Shown: positions 17,958 to 25,735 of the stretch, piece by piece
Position numbering within the stretch: position 1 is the stretch's first letter
Layout of the letters: every line of letters starts with the position of its first letter
NCBI RefSeq assembly: GCF_018614955.1
Contig: NZ_JAGGNV010000077.1
Span: forward strand, 1-32,920
Reading direction: 5' to 3'
Source of the DNA: Variovorax paradoxus
GTDB lineage: Bacteria; Pseudomonadota; Gammaproteobacteria; Burkholderiales; Burkholderiaceae_C
Length of the DNA: 32,920 bases
The notes under the pieces: model-generated
What the model saw: only the letters and a program-made list of their open reading frames with translations
The model's database searches: none
Told to the model about the DNA's origin: nothing
Translations under genes and position numbers: made by a program

Positions 17958-18637
17958 CAGATCTGCTCTTCATCCAACTGCAACGAGGTCGAAGGGTCGA
18001 TGTCGAAGTCGATCCGAAGTGCGCGCCCGACATTGGCATTCTCGATGGGAAGCTCCCACGTCAGGAATACCTGGGTGCAATCCTGGTCGGGCGCGAAGTC
18101 GGCCACATGGAAGCCGCCGCTGCCGCGCTTGATCACAGCGTGAGGCTGGCCGGTATCGAATATCACAGCCGTCCCCCTGGCAAGGGGAATTCGATGACCC
18201 GTCGCAGGAAAATGCAGGTCCAGCCCCCTGTCCTCGCTGAGGAAGAGATTGCAGAAGGCCGCACCGCCATAGCGTGCGCCGTCATGGTGGTACTTCGCGC
18301 CGCGGCAGGCCATCAGGGCTACGTCACAGGAGGCAAACACCTCAGGCAGGCCGAGCGTGCGTGTCCAATCGGACACCGCCTTCACGCAGTGCCTGTACTC
18401 CGGCCAGCGCGCACGCGCTCGCGCCAGAGGCAATGCCTCGACCTCGCCGGGTTCCAAACCCAGGCGCAACGATGTCTCCCTGTCCCAATCTGCCAACAGC
18501 CTCGCAGGGGGCGCAGGCACATCGAGCGTGCCTGATAGCACGACATCACTCACGCTTCGACTGCGGATGACCTCGCCACTCCAGAAATAAGAAGCAAGGA
18601 GGTCTCGCACGCGATGCGGTTGAGGCGGGTGGCTCAT
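17897..18637 (-). CDS. Fe(II)/2-oxoglutarate oxygenase-like protein with repeat-derived tail
   Basis: A 246-aa protein. The core has the double-stranded beta-helix pattern of Fe(II)/2-oxoglutarate oxygenases: an iron-binding HxD in KYHHDGARYGG (H117, D119) and a distal histidine in FDTGQPHAVI (H166). A helical N-terminal region of about 95 residues precedes it. A basic residue for 2-oxoglutarate binding is not certain; R172 or K170 is a candidate. The final 18 or so residues come from the dispersed repeat and are probably not native, so the original C-terminus was replaced. ATG 18637 has no obvious ribosome binding site. The substrate is unknown. Function may survive because the core is complete. 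Confidence 0.7.
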   Translation of the reverse strand: MSHPPQPHRVRDLLASYFWSGEVIRSRSVSDVVLSGTLDVPAPPARLLADWDRETSLRLGLEPGEVEALPLARARARWPEYRHCVKAVSDWTRTLGLPEVFASCDVALMACRGAKYHHDGARYGGAAFCNLFLSEDRGLDLHFPATGHRIPLARGTAVIFDTGQPHAVIKRGSGGFHVADFAPDQDCTQVFLTWELPIENANVGRALRIDFDIDPSTSLQLDEEQIWLNGARASVCPDSGRWCRAA

Positions 18638-18962
18638 CTGGACCAGTGTAGTTAGGCTGCGCGACCCAGCTTGACGAGGGTGCTAGCGAGATCGATCGTG
18701 CGGCGTATTGAACGGCCACCTGAGTGCTGGACTTTCTCCTGGAAAGTGAAGACCCGATCGCGAACGACCCGGTAAGCAGCGCAAGGGCGAAGCGGATGGG
18801 CGTTGCCACCGTGCGCACAACTCTGTACGTTATGCACCCCTGATTGGCTCGGACGCAAAAATGGGCCGCGTTGTGTCGATGAGTGCCGTCGCCTAGTGGT
18901 CGCCGGGCGTCAGGCACCAAGCTCGCGCGCCGCTTGCAGGCAAGTGCGTTAGCGCGCACGAA
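18638..18962. other. no gene seen
   Basis: The 325 bases between the oxygenase start and the kinase remnant contain no convincing gene. A minus-strand frame at 18652-18858 (68 aa) has protein-like residues near its end but no ribosome binding site. Low coding bias suggests degraded sequence. Confidence 0.35.
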
Positions 18963-19523
18963 ACTGTCGACGGGAGCAGCGATCCCCACGTCCTGCTGGA
19001 GCGTGCCGCGCGCGACGTGCCGCCCGGCGCCGAGGGCCTGCTCTTCCTGCCCTACCTGATGGGCGAACGCAGCCCGATCTGGGACGCCAAGGCCAGCGGC
19101 GTCTTTGTCGGACTAGGGCTGCACCACGGCCGCGGGCATCTCTACCGCGCGGTGCTCGAAGGCATTGCGTGCGCGCTGCGCCATAACATCGAGACCTCGC
19201 GTTCGCAACAGGCACTGGACGACGCACTGGTGGTTGTGGGCGGCGCAAGCCGCTCCGAACTCTGGATGCAGATCGTGGCCGACATCACAGGCCGACCGGT
19301 GCGCACGATCGAAGAGGACGTCGAAGCCAGCCTGGGCGCCGCGATGCTCGCCGCCCTGGGGATCGGCCTGATCGACCGGGCGGATGCAGCGCGCGGCTGG
19401 GTGCGGCTCCTCGATCGCGCACGGCCGGTGCAGGCCGCGCAGCTGCGCTACGAGAAGTTGTATGCGCAGTACGTTGCGCTCTATCCTGCGATCAGGAACG
19501 TGATGCACGCGCTGAAGGACTGA
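18963..19523 (+). pseudogene. FGGY-family sugar kinase, C-terminal fragment
   Basis: About 186 codons of the C-terminal domain of an FGGY carbohydrate kinase (xylulokinase-like) remain. GLLFLPYLMGERSPIWD is the conserved substrate/ATP hinge region and LVVVGGASRSELWMQIVADI is the nucleotide-binding GGAS motif. The protein ends normally at 19523. The N-terminal domain, some 300 residues that hold the sugar site, is missing, and no fragment of it is seen upstream. A start at 19017 could give a 168-aa product, but it would lack activity. It may mark the end of a former sugar-utilisation operon. Confidence 0.85.
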
Positions 19524-19568
19524 GACAAGAGTGCCCGTGACGCATCGCTTCGGGTGCGATGAAGGTTG

Positions 19569-19760
19569 TCATGCGTGAACCCAACCCGAGGTCGGCGGGC
19601 GCGATGGCAAGCTGTGTGCGGGCGCGACGCCACCGCCGTCGTCGGCGGCCATCGTCAGCATACCGCCCACCTCGAGGTTTCCGGTGGTCCGGGTTTGAGG
19701 CGCGTCGAGCGTGATCAGACAGCAGGCGCCGTGCCAGTACTTCGTCTGTCGTACCGTCAT
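19569..19760 (-). CDS. possible small protein (63 aa)
   Basis: ATG 19760 is preceded by GGAGGGG at a suitable distance and the frame runs 63 codons. The N-terminal half (TKYWHGACCLITLDAP) is protein-like; the second half is Gly/Ala/Pro-rich. No family is recognised. It lies between a kinase remnant and the Rieske gene on the opposite strand, and it could be a chance frame with a good ribosome binding site. Confidence 0.4.
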   Translation of the reverse strand: MTVRQTKYWHGACCLITLDAPQTRTTGNLEVGGMLTMAADDGGGVAPAHSLPSRPPTSGWVHA

Positions 19761-19873
19761 GCCCCTCCAGTGCACGCGCTTAAGAATCGCCTAAGCGTCA
19801 CCCCCGATATTGAGGGCCATGTCGAGGCTCAAGCCACTGCTTGATGCGCACGCACAGCGACAAACCCCGCGCC

Positions 19874-20482
19874 ATGCCAACAATCAGCGAGTTCATCCAC
19901 GAGATCGACGCCGGAACCATGCCGGACGCGATGCGACGCCGGCTGCTGCAGGCGGCCACGCGCGTCGTGGGAGGCGCCGGCCTGCTGGCGGCTGCATATC
20001 CCTTCGTCGCTAGCCTGGAGCCTTCCGAACGGGCGAAGGCCCTGGGCGGGCCGGTGCAGATCGATGTCTCCACACTGGCGCCGGGCCAGTTGCGCACCGT
20101 GGGCTGGCGCGGCAAGCCCATCTGGCTGATGCGCCGAAGCGACGAGATGGTGCGAGCGCTGCGGCAGCCCGATCCCGAACTGGCCGACCCGTTGTCCAGG
20201 CGCTCCGAACAACCGCCGTCGTGCGCCAACTCCACGCGTTCCATGCGTCCGGAGTTCTTCGTCGCGGTGGGCGTGTGCACCCACCTGGGCTGTACGCCGA
20301 GCCTGCGCCTGAACGACGAAGCACTGAACGCGGAACTTCATGCACCGGGCGGATTCGTGTGCCCTTGCCATGGATCGCGCTACGACCTGGCTGGCCGCGT
20401 CGTGAAGAACGTGCCGGCGCCGACCAATCTGGAGATCCCCGACCATCTCTTCTCGGGGGTATCGGCGCTGCGGATCGGCTGA
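19874..20482 (+). CDS. petA: Rieske iron-sulfur protein, ubiquinol-cytochrome c reductase type
   Basis: A 202-aa Rieske subunit of the cytochrome bc1 complex, which passes electrons from ubiquinol to cytochrome c1 in the cytoplasmic membrane. Residues 20-55 form the single N-terminal anchor with an arginine cluster (MRRRLLQAATRVVGGAGLLA). The cluster ligands are C135/H137 in CTHLGC and C163/H166 in CPCHGS, with C140 and C165 as the disulfide pair. It ends with the usual PAPTNLEIP region. ATG 19874 fits the family start; ATG 19841 would add 11 residues. The usual neighbours petB (cytochrome b) and petC (cytochrome c1) are absent, so this is an orphan and probably a second copy. The 212 bases to the transketolase gene hold no gene. 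Confidence 0.9.
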   Translation: MPTISEFIHEIDAGTMPDAMRRRLLQAATRVVGGAGLLAAAYPFVASLEPSERAKALGGPVQIDVSTLAPGQLRTVGWRGKPIWLMRRSDEMVRALRQPDPELADPLSRRSEQPPSCANSTRSMRPEFFVAVGVCTHLGCTPSLRLNDEALNAELHAPGGFVCPCHGSRYDLAGRVVKNVPAPTNLEIPDHLFSGVSALRIG

Positions 20483-20694
20483 GTGCATGACGACTTCGGC
20501 CGCGTCGCAGGGTCTCGCGAGTCAGTCCAAGTGACGGGTCAAACGTGGTCCGGCGGCGGAGGCCATCAAAGGAAAAAGGACTACCTCGTGAATTCGCAAA
20601 GCTGCCTAGGGTCATAGCCTTCTTTCGCCGGCGGCTGCTTTGGCACACGGTGCCGATGGATGGGCGCCCGCGCAGCAAACTTCGGAGTTCCACC

Positions 20695-22788
20695 ATGAAT
20701 CAGCCTTCGGAAGCGGCCTCGATCCGCGAAGACGGATCAATCGATCGCCTTGCCATCGACACCATCCGCACCCTCGCGATCGACGCCGTCGAAAAAGCCA
20801 ATTCGGGGCATCCCGGCACGCCCATGGGCCTGGCGCCGGTCGGCTACACCCTGTGGCGCGATTTTTTGCGCTACGACCCGGGCGTGCCCGACTGGCCGAA
20901 CCGCGACCGCTTCGTGCTCTCGGTCGGCCATGCGTCGATGCTGCTGTACGCGCTGCTGCATTTGGCCGGCGTGCGCGAGATCGATGCGAACGGCAAGCCG
21001 ACCGGCGCGCCGGCGGTCGGCCTCGACGACATCCGCCAGTTCCGCCAGCTCGGCTCGAAGACGCCCGGCCATCCCGAGTACCGCATGACCACCGGCGTCG
21101 AAGCCACCACCGGCCCGCTGGGCCAGGGCTGCGGCAACTCGGTGGGCATGGCCGTCGCGCAGCGGGCGCTGGCCGCGCGCTTCAACCGCGAAGGCTTCAC
21201 GCTCTTCGACCACGACGTCTACGTGCTGTGCGGCGACGGCGACATGATGGAAGGCGTCTCGGGGGAGGCCGCTTCGCTCGCCGGACATCTGGGTTTGTCC
21301 AAGCTCTGCTGGATTTACGACAGCAACAGCATCAGCATCGAAGGCCCGACCCGCCTCGCCTTCAGCGAAGACGTCGGCAAGCGCTTCGAAGCATACGGTT
21401 GGAACGTGCTGCACGTGGGCGACGCCAACGACACGCAAGCCATCGTCGAGGCGCTCGAAGCATTTCGCAAGACGCAAGACCGCCCGACCTTCATCGTCGT
21501 TCGCTCCGTCATCGGCTGGGGCAGCCCGCGCGCCGGCAGCGAGAAGGCGCATGGCGAGGCCCTGGGCACGGACAACGTGCGCGCGACCAAGAAGGCCTAC
21601 GGCTGGCCCGAAGACGCCCAGTTCTTCGTGCCGGACGGCGTGGCCGAAGCCTTCAACGCCGCGATCGCCAAGCGCGGCAAGGCGGCGCGCGAGGCTTGGG
21701 AGTCCGAGTTCGAGCGCTACCGCCAGGCCTTCCCCAAGGAAGCCGCCGAGTTCGAGATGCTGCGTTGGGGCAGGCTGCCCGAGGGGTGGGATGCCGATGT
21801 GCCGAGCTTTCCGGCCGACGCCAAGGGGATCGCCTCGCGCGACGCCGGCGGCAAGTTGCTAAACGCGATCGCGCCGCACGTGCCGATGCTGATCGGCGGT
21901 GCGGCCGACCTCTCGCCCTCGACTAAAACCAACCTCAACTTCGAAGGCGCAGGCGCCTTCGAGGCCGACGAGCACGCGGGCCGCAACATGCACTTCGGCG
22001 TCCGCGAGCACGCGATGGGCGCCATCGCCAACGGCATGGCGCTGAGCTATCTGCGCCCGTACACCGCGACCTTCCTGGTCTTCGCCGACTACATGCGCGC
22101 GCCGATCCGGCTGGCGTCGATCATGGAAGTGCCGGTAGTCTTCGTCTTCACCCACGATTCGATCGGCGTCGGCGAGGACGGCCCGACCCACCAGCCGATC
22201 GAGCACCTCGCGACCTTGCGCGCGATCCCGGGGCTCGACACGATCCGGCCCGGCGATGCCAACGAAGTCGCGGTAGCCTGGCAGGTGGCGCTCGGCCGCA
22301 CCAACGGGCCGACCGCGCTCATCCTGTCGCGCCAGGCGCTGCCGACCATCGATCGCGGCAAGTACGCCTCGGCCGACGGGCTGCGCAAGGGCGCCTACGT
22401 GCTGGCCGACGCGAAAGAGGGCGATGACCCCGAGATCATCCTGGTCGCCACCGGCAGCGAGCTCTCGCTCGCCGTCGCTGCGCACGAGCAACTGGTCGCA
22501 GACGGCGTGCATTCGCGCGTCGTCTCGATGCCAAGCTGGTATCTGTTCGAACGGCAGGACCGCGCCTACCGCGACCAGGTCCTACCGCCGCACGTCAGGG
22601 TGCGGCTCGCCATCGAACAGGCTGGCGCGCTCGGCTGGGACCGCTACGTCGGCGCCGACGGCGCGACGATCACCATGTCCACCTTCGGCGCCTCGGCGCC
22701 GCTTGCCAAGCTGCAGCAGAAGTTCGGTTTCACGCGCGACAACGTGCTGAAGGTGGCGCGTCAACTCGTGGAGGGACACACATCATGA
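20695..22788 (+). CDS. tkt: transketolase
   Basis: A 697-aa thiamine-diphosphate enzyme that moves two-carbon units between sugar phosphates in the pentose phosphate pathway. The N-terminal domain carries H39 (NSGHPG), the cofactor motif GDGDMMEG (180-187) with following NSISIEG, and the ATTGPLGQG region (137-145). The middle domain has the FGVREHAMGAIANGMAL motif and the SIGVGEDGPTHQPIEHLA region. Length is normal for the family. ATG 20695 has CGGAG at a slightly long distance and fits the family N-terminus. It is the first gene of the tkt-tal-gnd-rpe operon; its stop overlaps the next start (ATGA). Confidence 0.97.
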   Translation: MNQPSEAASIREDGSIDRLAIDTIRTLAIDAVEKANSGHPGTPMGLAPVGYTLWRDFLRYDPGVPDWPNRDRFVLSVGHASMLLYALLHLAGVREIDANGKPTGAPAVGLDDIRQFRQLGSKTPGHPEYRMTTGVEATTGPLGQGCGNSVGMAVAQRALAARFNREGFTLFDHDVYVLCGDGDMMEGVSGEAASLAGHLGLSKLCWIYDSNSISIEGPTRLAFSEDVGKRFEAYGWNVLHVGDANDTQAIVEALEAFRKTQDRPTFIVVRSVIGWGSPRAGSEKAHGEALGTDNVRATKKAYGWPEDAQFFVPDGVAEAFNAAIAKRGKAAREAWESEFERYRQAFPKEAAEFEMLRWGRLPEGWDADVPSFPADAKGIASRDAGGKLLNAIAPHVPMLIGGAADLSPSTKTNLNFEGAGAFEADEHAGRNMHFGVREHAMGAIANGMALSYLRPYTATFLVFADYMRAPIRLASIMEVPVVFVFTHDSIGVGEDGPTHQPIEHLATLRAIPGLDTIRPGDANEVAVAWQVALGRTNGPTALILSRQALPTIDRGKYASADGLRKGAYVLADAKEGDDPEIILVATGSELSLAVAAHEQLVADGVHSRVVSMPSWYLFERQDRAYRDQVLPPHVRVRLAIEQAGALGWDRYVGADGATITMSTFGASAPLAKLQQKFGFTRDNVLKVARQLVEGHTS

Positions 22789-23930
22789 AGAACCCCTTGC
22801 AGCAACTCCACGAAGCCGGCCAGGCGGTCTGGCTCGATTTCATCGACCGCAAGTTCCTGGCCGAAGGTGGCCTGCGCAAGCTCATCCCAGAAGACGCGCT
22901 GACCGGCGTCACATCGAACCCTTCGATCTTCGAGAAGGCCATGGGCCAGGGCGACGCCTACGACGAAGGCTTCAAGTCCTGGTTGGCCGAAGCCGGGCCC
23001 GACGCCAGCACGACTGAAGCCTACGAGGCGCAGGCGATCCGCGACATCCAGAGGGCCGCCGACGACCTGCGCCCGGTCTACGACAGGCTGAACGGGCGTG
23101 ACGGCTACGCCAGCCTCGAGGTCTCGCCCTACCTCGCCAAGGACACGCTCGGCACGATCGACGAGGCGCGCCGGCTGTGGGTGGCGGTCGACCGCCCGAA
23201 CCTGATGGTCAAGGTGCCCGGCACCGAGGCCGGCGTGCCGGCGATCCGGCAGCTGATCGAAGACGGACTCAACATCAACGTCACGCTGCTGTTCTCCCAG
23301 GACGATTACCAGGCCGTGGCCGAAGCCTTCATCGCCGGGCTCGAAGAGCGCGTCGAGACCGGCAGGCCCATCGACCGCATCTCCAGCGTCGCGAGCTTCT
23401 TCGTGAGCCGCATCGACACCCGGATCGACAAGGCGATCGACCGGCGCGTCAAGGACCGCGATTCGGAGAGCGCCGCACTGAAGGCGCTGCGAGGCAAGGT
23501 CGCCATCGCCAACGCCAAGATGGCCTATGCCTGGTACCGCGAGTTGATCGCGAGTCCGCGTTGGCAGGCGCTGGCCGCCAGGGGCGCGATGCCGCAGCGC
23601 CTGCTGTGGGCATCGACCGGCACCAAGGACCCGAGCTATCCGCCCACGCTCTACGTCGACACGCTGATCGGCCCCGACACTGTGAACACCATGCCGCCCC
23701 AGACCATGGACGCATTCCGCGAACACGGCACCGTGACCCTGAGCCTCGCCGAAGACATCGAGGGCGCGCGCCACGTCCTGGCCGAGACCGAGCGCCTGGG
23801 GCTCGATCTTCAAGCAGTCACGGCCGAACTGGTCGAAGATGGCGTCCAGCAATTCGCCGATGCCGCCGACAAGCTGCTTGCCGCCGTCGAGAAAAAGCGA
23901 GTCGCGTTCGCCGGCGGCAACCGCACCTGA
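22785..23930 (+). CDS. tal: transaldolase
   Basis: A 381-aa transaldolase of the longer actinobacterial/cyanobacterial-like type, transferring a dihydroxyacetone unit between sedoheptulose 7-phosphate and glyceraldehyde 3-phosphate. The early TGVTSNPSIFEKA motif (residues 40-52) and the Schiff-base lysine K143 in LMVKVPGTEAG are present, followed by NINVTLLFS. The later part has SVASFFVSRIDTRID and LLWASTGTKDP motifs. The ATG overlaps the tkt stop codon, so translation is coupled. The next gene starts 14 bases after its stop. Confidence 0.96.
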   Translation: MKNPLQQLHEAGQAVWLDFIDRKFLAEGGLRKLIPEDALTGVTSNPSIFEKAMGQGDAYDEGFKSWLAEAGPDASTTEAYEAQAIRDIQRAADDLRPVYDRLNGRDGYASLEVSPYLAKDTLGTIDEARRLWVAVDRPNLMVKVPGTEAGVPAIRQLIEDGLNINVTLLFSQDDYQAVAEAFIAGLEERVETGRPIDRISSVASFFVSRIDTRIDKAIDRRVKDRDSESAALKALRGKVAIANAKMAYAWYRELIASPRWQALAARGAMPQRLLWASTGTKDPSYPPTLYVDTLIGPDTVNTMPPQTMDAFREHGTVTLSLAEDIEGARHVLAETERLGLDLQAVTAELVEDGVQQFADAADKLLAAVEKKRVAFAGGNRT

Positions 23931-23944
23931 AACAGGAGTCACCC

Positions 23945-24925
23945 ATGCAGATTGGAATGGTCGGCCTCGGCCGGATGGGCAGCAACATCGCGCGGCGCCT
24001 GATGCGCGGCGGCCATGGCGTGGTCGCCTACGACCACGACGACAAGGCGGTCGCGGCGCTCGGCAGTGAGGGCGCGACCACCGCGTCGTCGCTGGAGGAG
24101 ATGGCCGCCAAGCTCGCCACGCCACGCATCTTCTGGTCGATGCTGCCGGCCGGCGCACCGACCGAATCGACCATCGACGCGCTGATTGCGCTGTGCGCCC
24201 CCGGCGACGTCATCATCGACGGCGGCAACACCTTCTACAAGGACGACATCCGTCGCGCCGCCTCGTGCCGCATGAAGGACCTGCACTACGTCGACGTCGG
24301 CACCTCGGGCGGTGTGTGGGGCCTGGAGCGCGGCTACTGCATGATGATCGGCGGCGAGAAGAAGACGGTCGAACTGCTCGACCCGATCTTCGCCACGCTT
24401 TCACCGGGCTACGGCAGCATCCCGCGCACCCGCGGTCGCGACCCGCACGACGACCGCGCAGAGCGCGGCTACATCCATGCCGGCCCCGCGGGGGCAGGGC
24501 ATTTCGTCAAGATGGTCCACAACGGCATCGAGTACGGCCTGATGCAGGCCTACGCCGAAGGCTTCGACATCCTGAAGAACAGGGCTTCCGAGAAGCTGTC
24601 TGAAGACCAGCGCTTCGACATCAACCTGCCCGACGTGGCCGAAGTCTGGCGCCGCGGCAGCGTCGTGTCTTCATGGCTGCTCGACCTCACGGCCTCCGCG
24701 CTCGCGCAGGACCACGGCCTCGACAACTACTCCGGCAAGGTCGCCGACAGCGGCGAAGGCCACTGGACCATTGACGCCGCGATGGAAGAGGCCGTGCCGG
24801 CCTACGTGCTCTCGTCGGCGCTCTTCGCGCGCTACCGCAGCCGCGTCGAGAGCACCTTCGGCGACAAGCTCCTGTCGGCGATGCGATTCGGCTTCGGCGG
24901 TCACCTGGAGACCCCGAGCAAATGA
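23945..24925 (+). CDS. gnd: 6-phosphogluconate dehydrogenase, short decarboxylating type
   Basis: A 326-aa enzyme that converts 6-phosphogluconate to ribulose 5-phosphate and CO2. The Rossmann motif GLGRMGSNIARRL lies at residues 7-19. An aspartate after the second strand (YDHDD, D30) replaces the Asn-Arg pair of NADP enzymes, so NAD+ is the likely cofactor, as in GntZ/YqeC-type proteins. IDGGNTFYKDD and GTSGGVWGLERGYCMMIGG bind the substrate, and KMVHNGIEYG carries the catalytic lysine. It is about 140 residues shorter than E. coli Gnd, as normal for this subfamily. AGGAG lies 7 bases before the ATG. The 138 bases to rpe contain no gene. Confidence 0.96.
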   Translation: MQIGMVGLGRMGSNIARRLMRGGHGVVAYDHDDKAVAALGSEGATTASSLEEMAAKLATPRIFWSMLPAGAPTESTIDALIALCAPGDVIIDGGNTFYKDDIRRAASCRMKDLHYVDVGTSGGVWGLERGYCMMIGGEKKTVELLDPIFATLSPGYGSIPRTRGRDPHDDRAERGYIHAGPAGAGHFVKMVHNGIEYGLMQAYAEGFDILKNRASEKLSEDQRFDINLPDVAEVWRRGSVVSSWLLDLTASALAQDHGLDNYSGKVADSGEGHWTIDAAMEEAVPAYVLSSALFARYRSRVESTFGDKLLSAMRFGFGGHLETPSK

Positions 24926-25063
24926 GTGATCGAGCGCGACGGCCGGCGCTGGCACTCGCTCGGACGATGAGCAGAATGCTGCGTGGCCGGGCTCGCGGCA
25001 GCCATCGGCGTTTCGCTCGCAGAAGTCGCGGCGGGCGATCGCCCAACCGATCGGAGAACGCAG

Positions 25064-25735
25064 ATGACGAGCAGCCCCCTGAAGGTCGCAGCTTCCGTGC
25101 TCGCGGCGGACTTCGCCCGACTCGGCGACGAGGTGCAGGCGGTGGACCGCGCCGGTGCCGACTGGATTCACGTCGACATCATGGATGGACGCTTCGTGCC
25201 CGAGATCTCCTTCGGGCCCGCAGTCGTCAAGGCCATCCGGCGCAGCACGGCAAAGCCACTCAATGTGCACCTGATGATCGTCGAGCCCGAGCGCTCGCTC
25301 GAACGCTACCGTGAGGCCGGCGCCGACCACCTGCTGGTACAGGCGGAGCCCGGCTCCACCGTGCACCTGCACCGGGTTCTCAGCCGGGTGCGCGAACTGG
25401 GCTGCCGTCCAGGCGTGGTGATCGATCCCGCGACGCCGATCGCCTGGATCGAGCACGTGTTGCACCTGGTGGACATCGTGCTGGTGATGACGGTCAACCC
25501 AGGCTACGGCGGCCAGGCCTTCCTGCCCGAGATGCTGCCGAAGATCGCCGCGCTACGCGCCCTGTGCGGCGAGCGCGGGCTGGCGCCGCACATCGAGGTC
25601 GATGGCGGCCAGGACGCGGCCACCGTACGACGCAGCGTCGATGCCGGCGCCAACGTCATCGTCGCGGGCACTGCCATCTTTGGCACGCCCGACTACACCG
25701 CGGCAATCGCCGCCATGCGCACCGCCGCGCGATGA
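25064..25735 (+). CDS. rpe: ribulose-phosphate 3-epimerase
   Basis: A 223-aa TIM-barrel enzyme that interconverts ribulose 5-phosphate and xylulose 5-phosphate. The metal and catalytic residues are in HVDIMDGRFVPEISFGP (H36, D38, D41) and VHLMI (H69). The MTVNPGYGGQAFLPE loop and the EVDGGQDAATV strand are conserved, as is the phosphate-binding VAGTAIFG. GGAG precedes ATG 25064. Its TGA overlaps the ATG of the next gene (ATGA). With tkt, tal and gnd it makes a nearly complete oxidative-to-non-oxidative pentose phosphate block; rpiA and zwf are not in the window. Confidence 0.97.
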   Translation: MTSSPLKVAASVLAADFARLGDEVQAVDRAGADWIHVDIMDGRFVPEISFGPAVVKAIRRSTAKPLNVHLMIVEPERSLERYREAGADHLLVQAEPGSTVHLHRVLSRVRELGCRPGVVIDPATPIAWIEHVLHLVDIVLVMTVNPGYGGQAFLPEMLPKIAALRALCGERGLAPHIEVDGGQDAATVRRSVDAGANVIVAGTAIFGTPDYTAAIAAMRTAAR

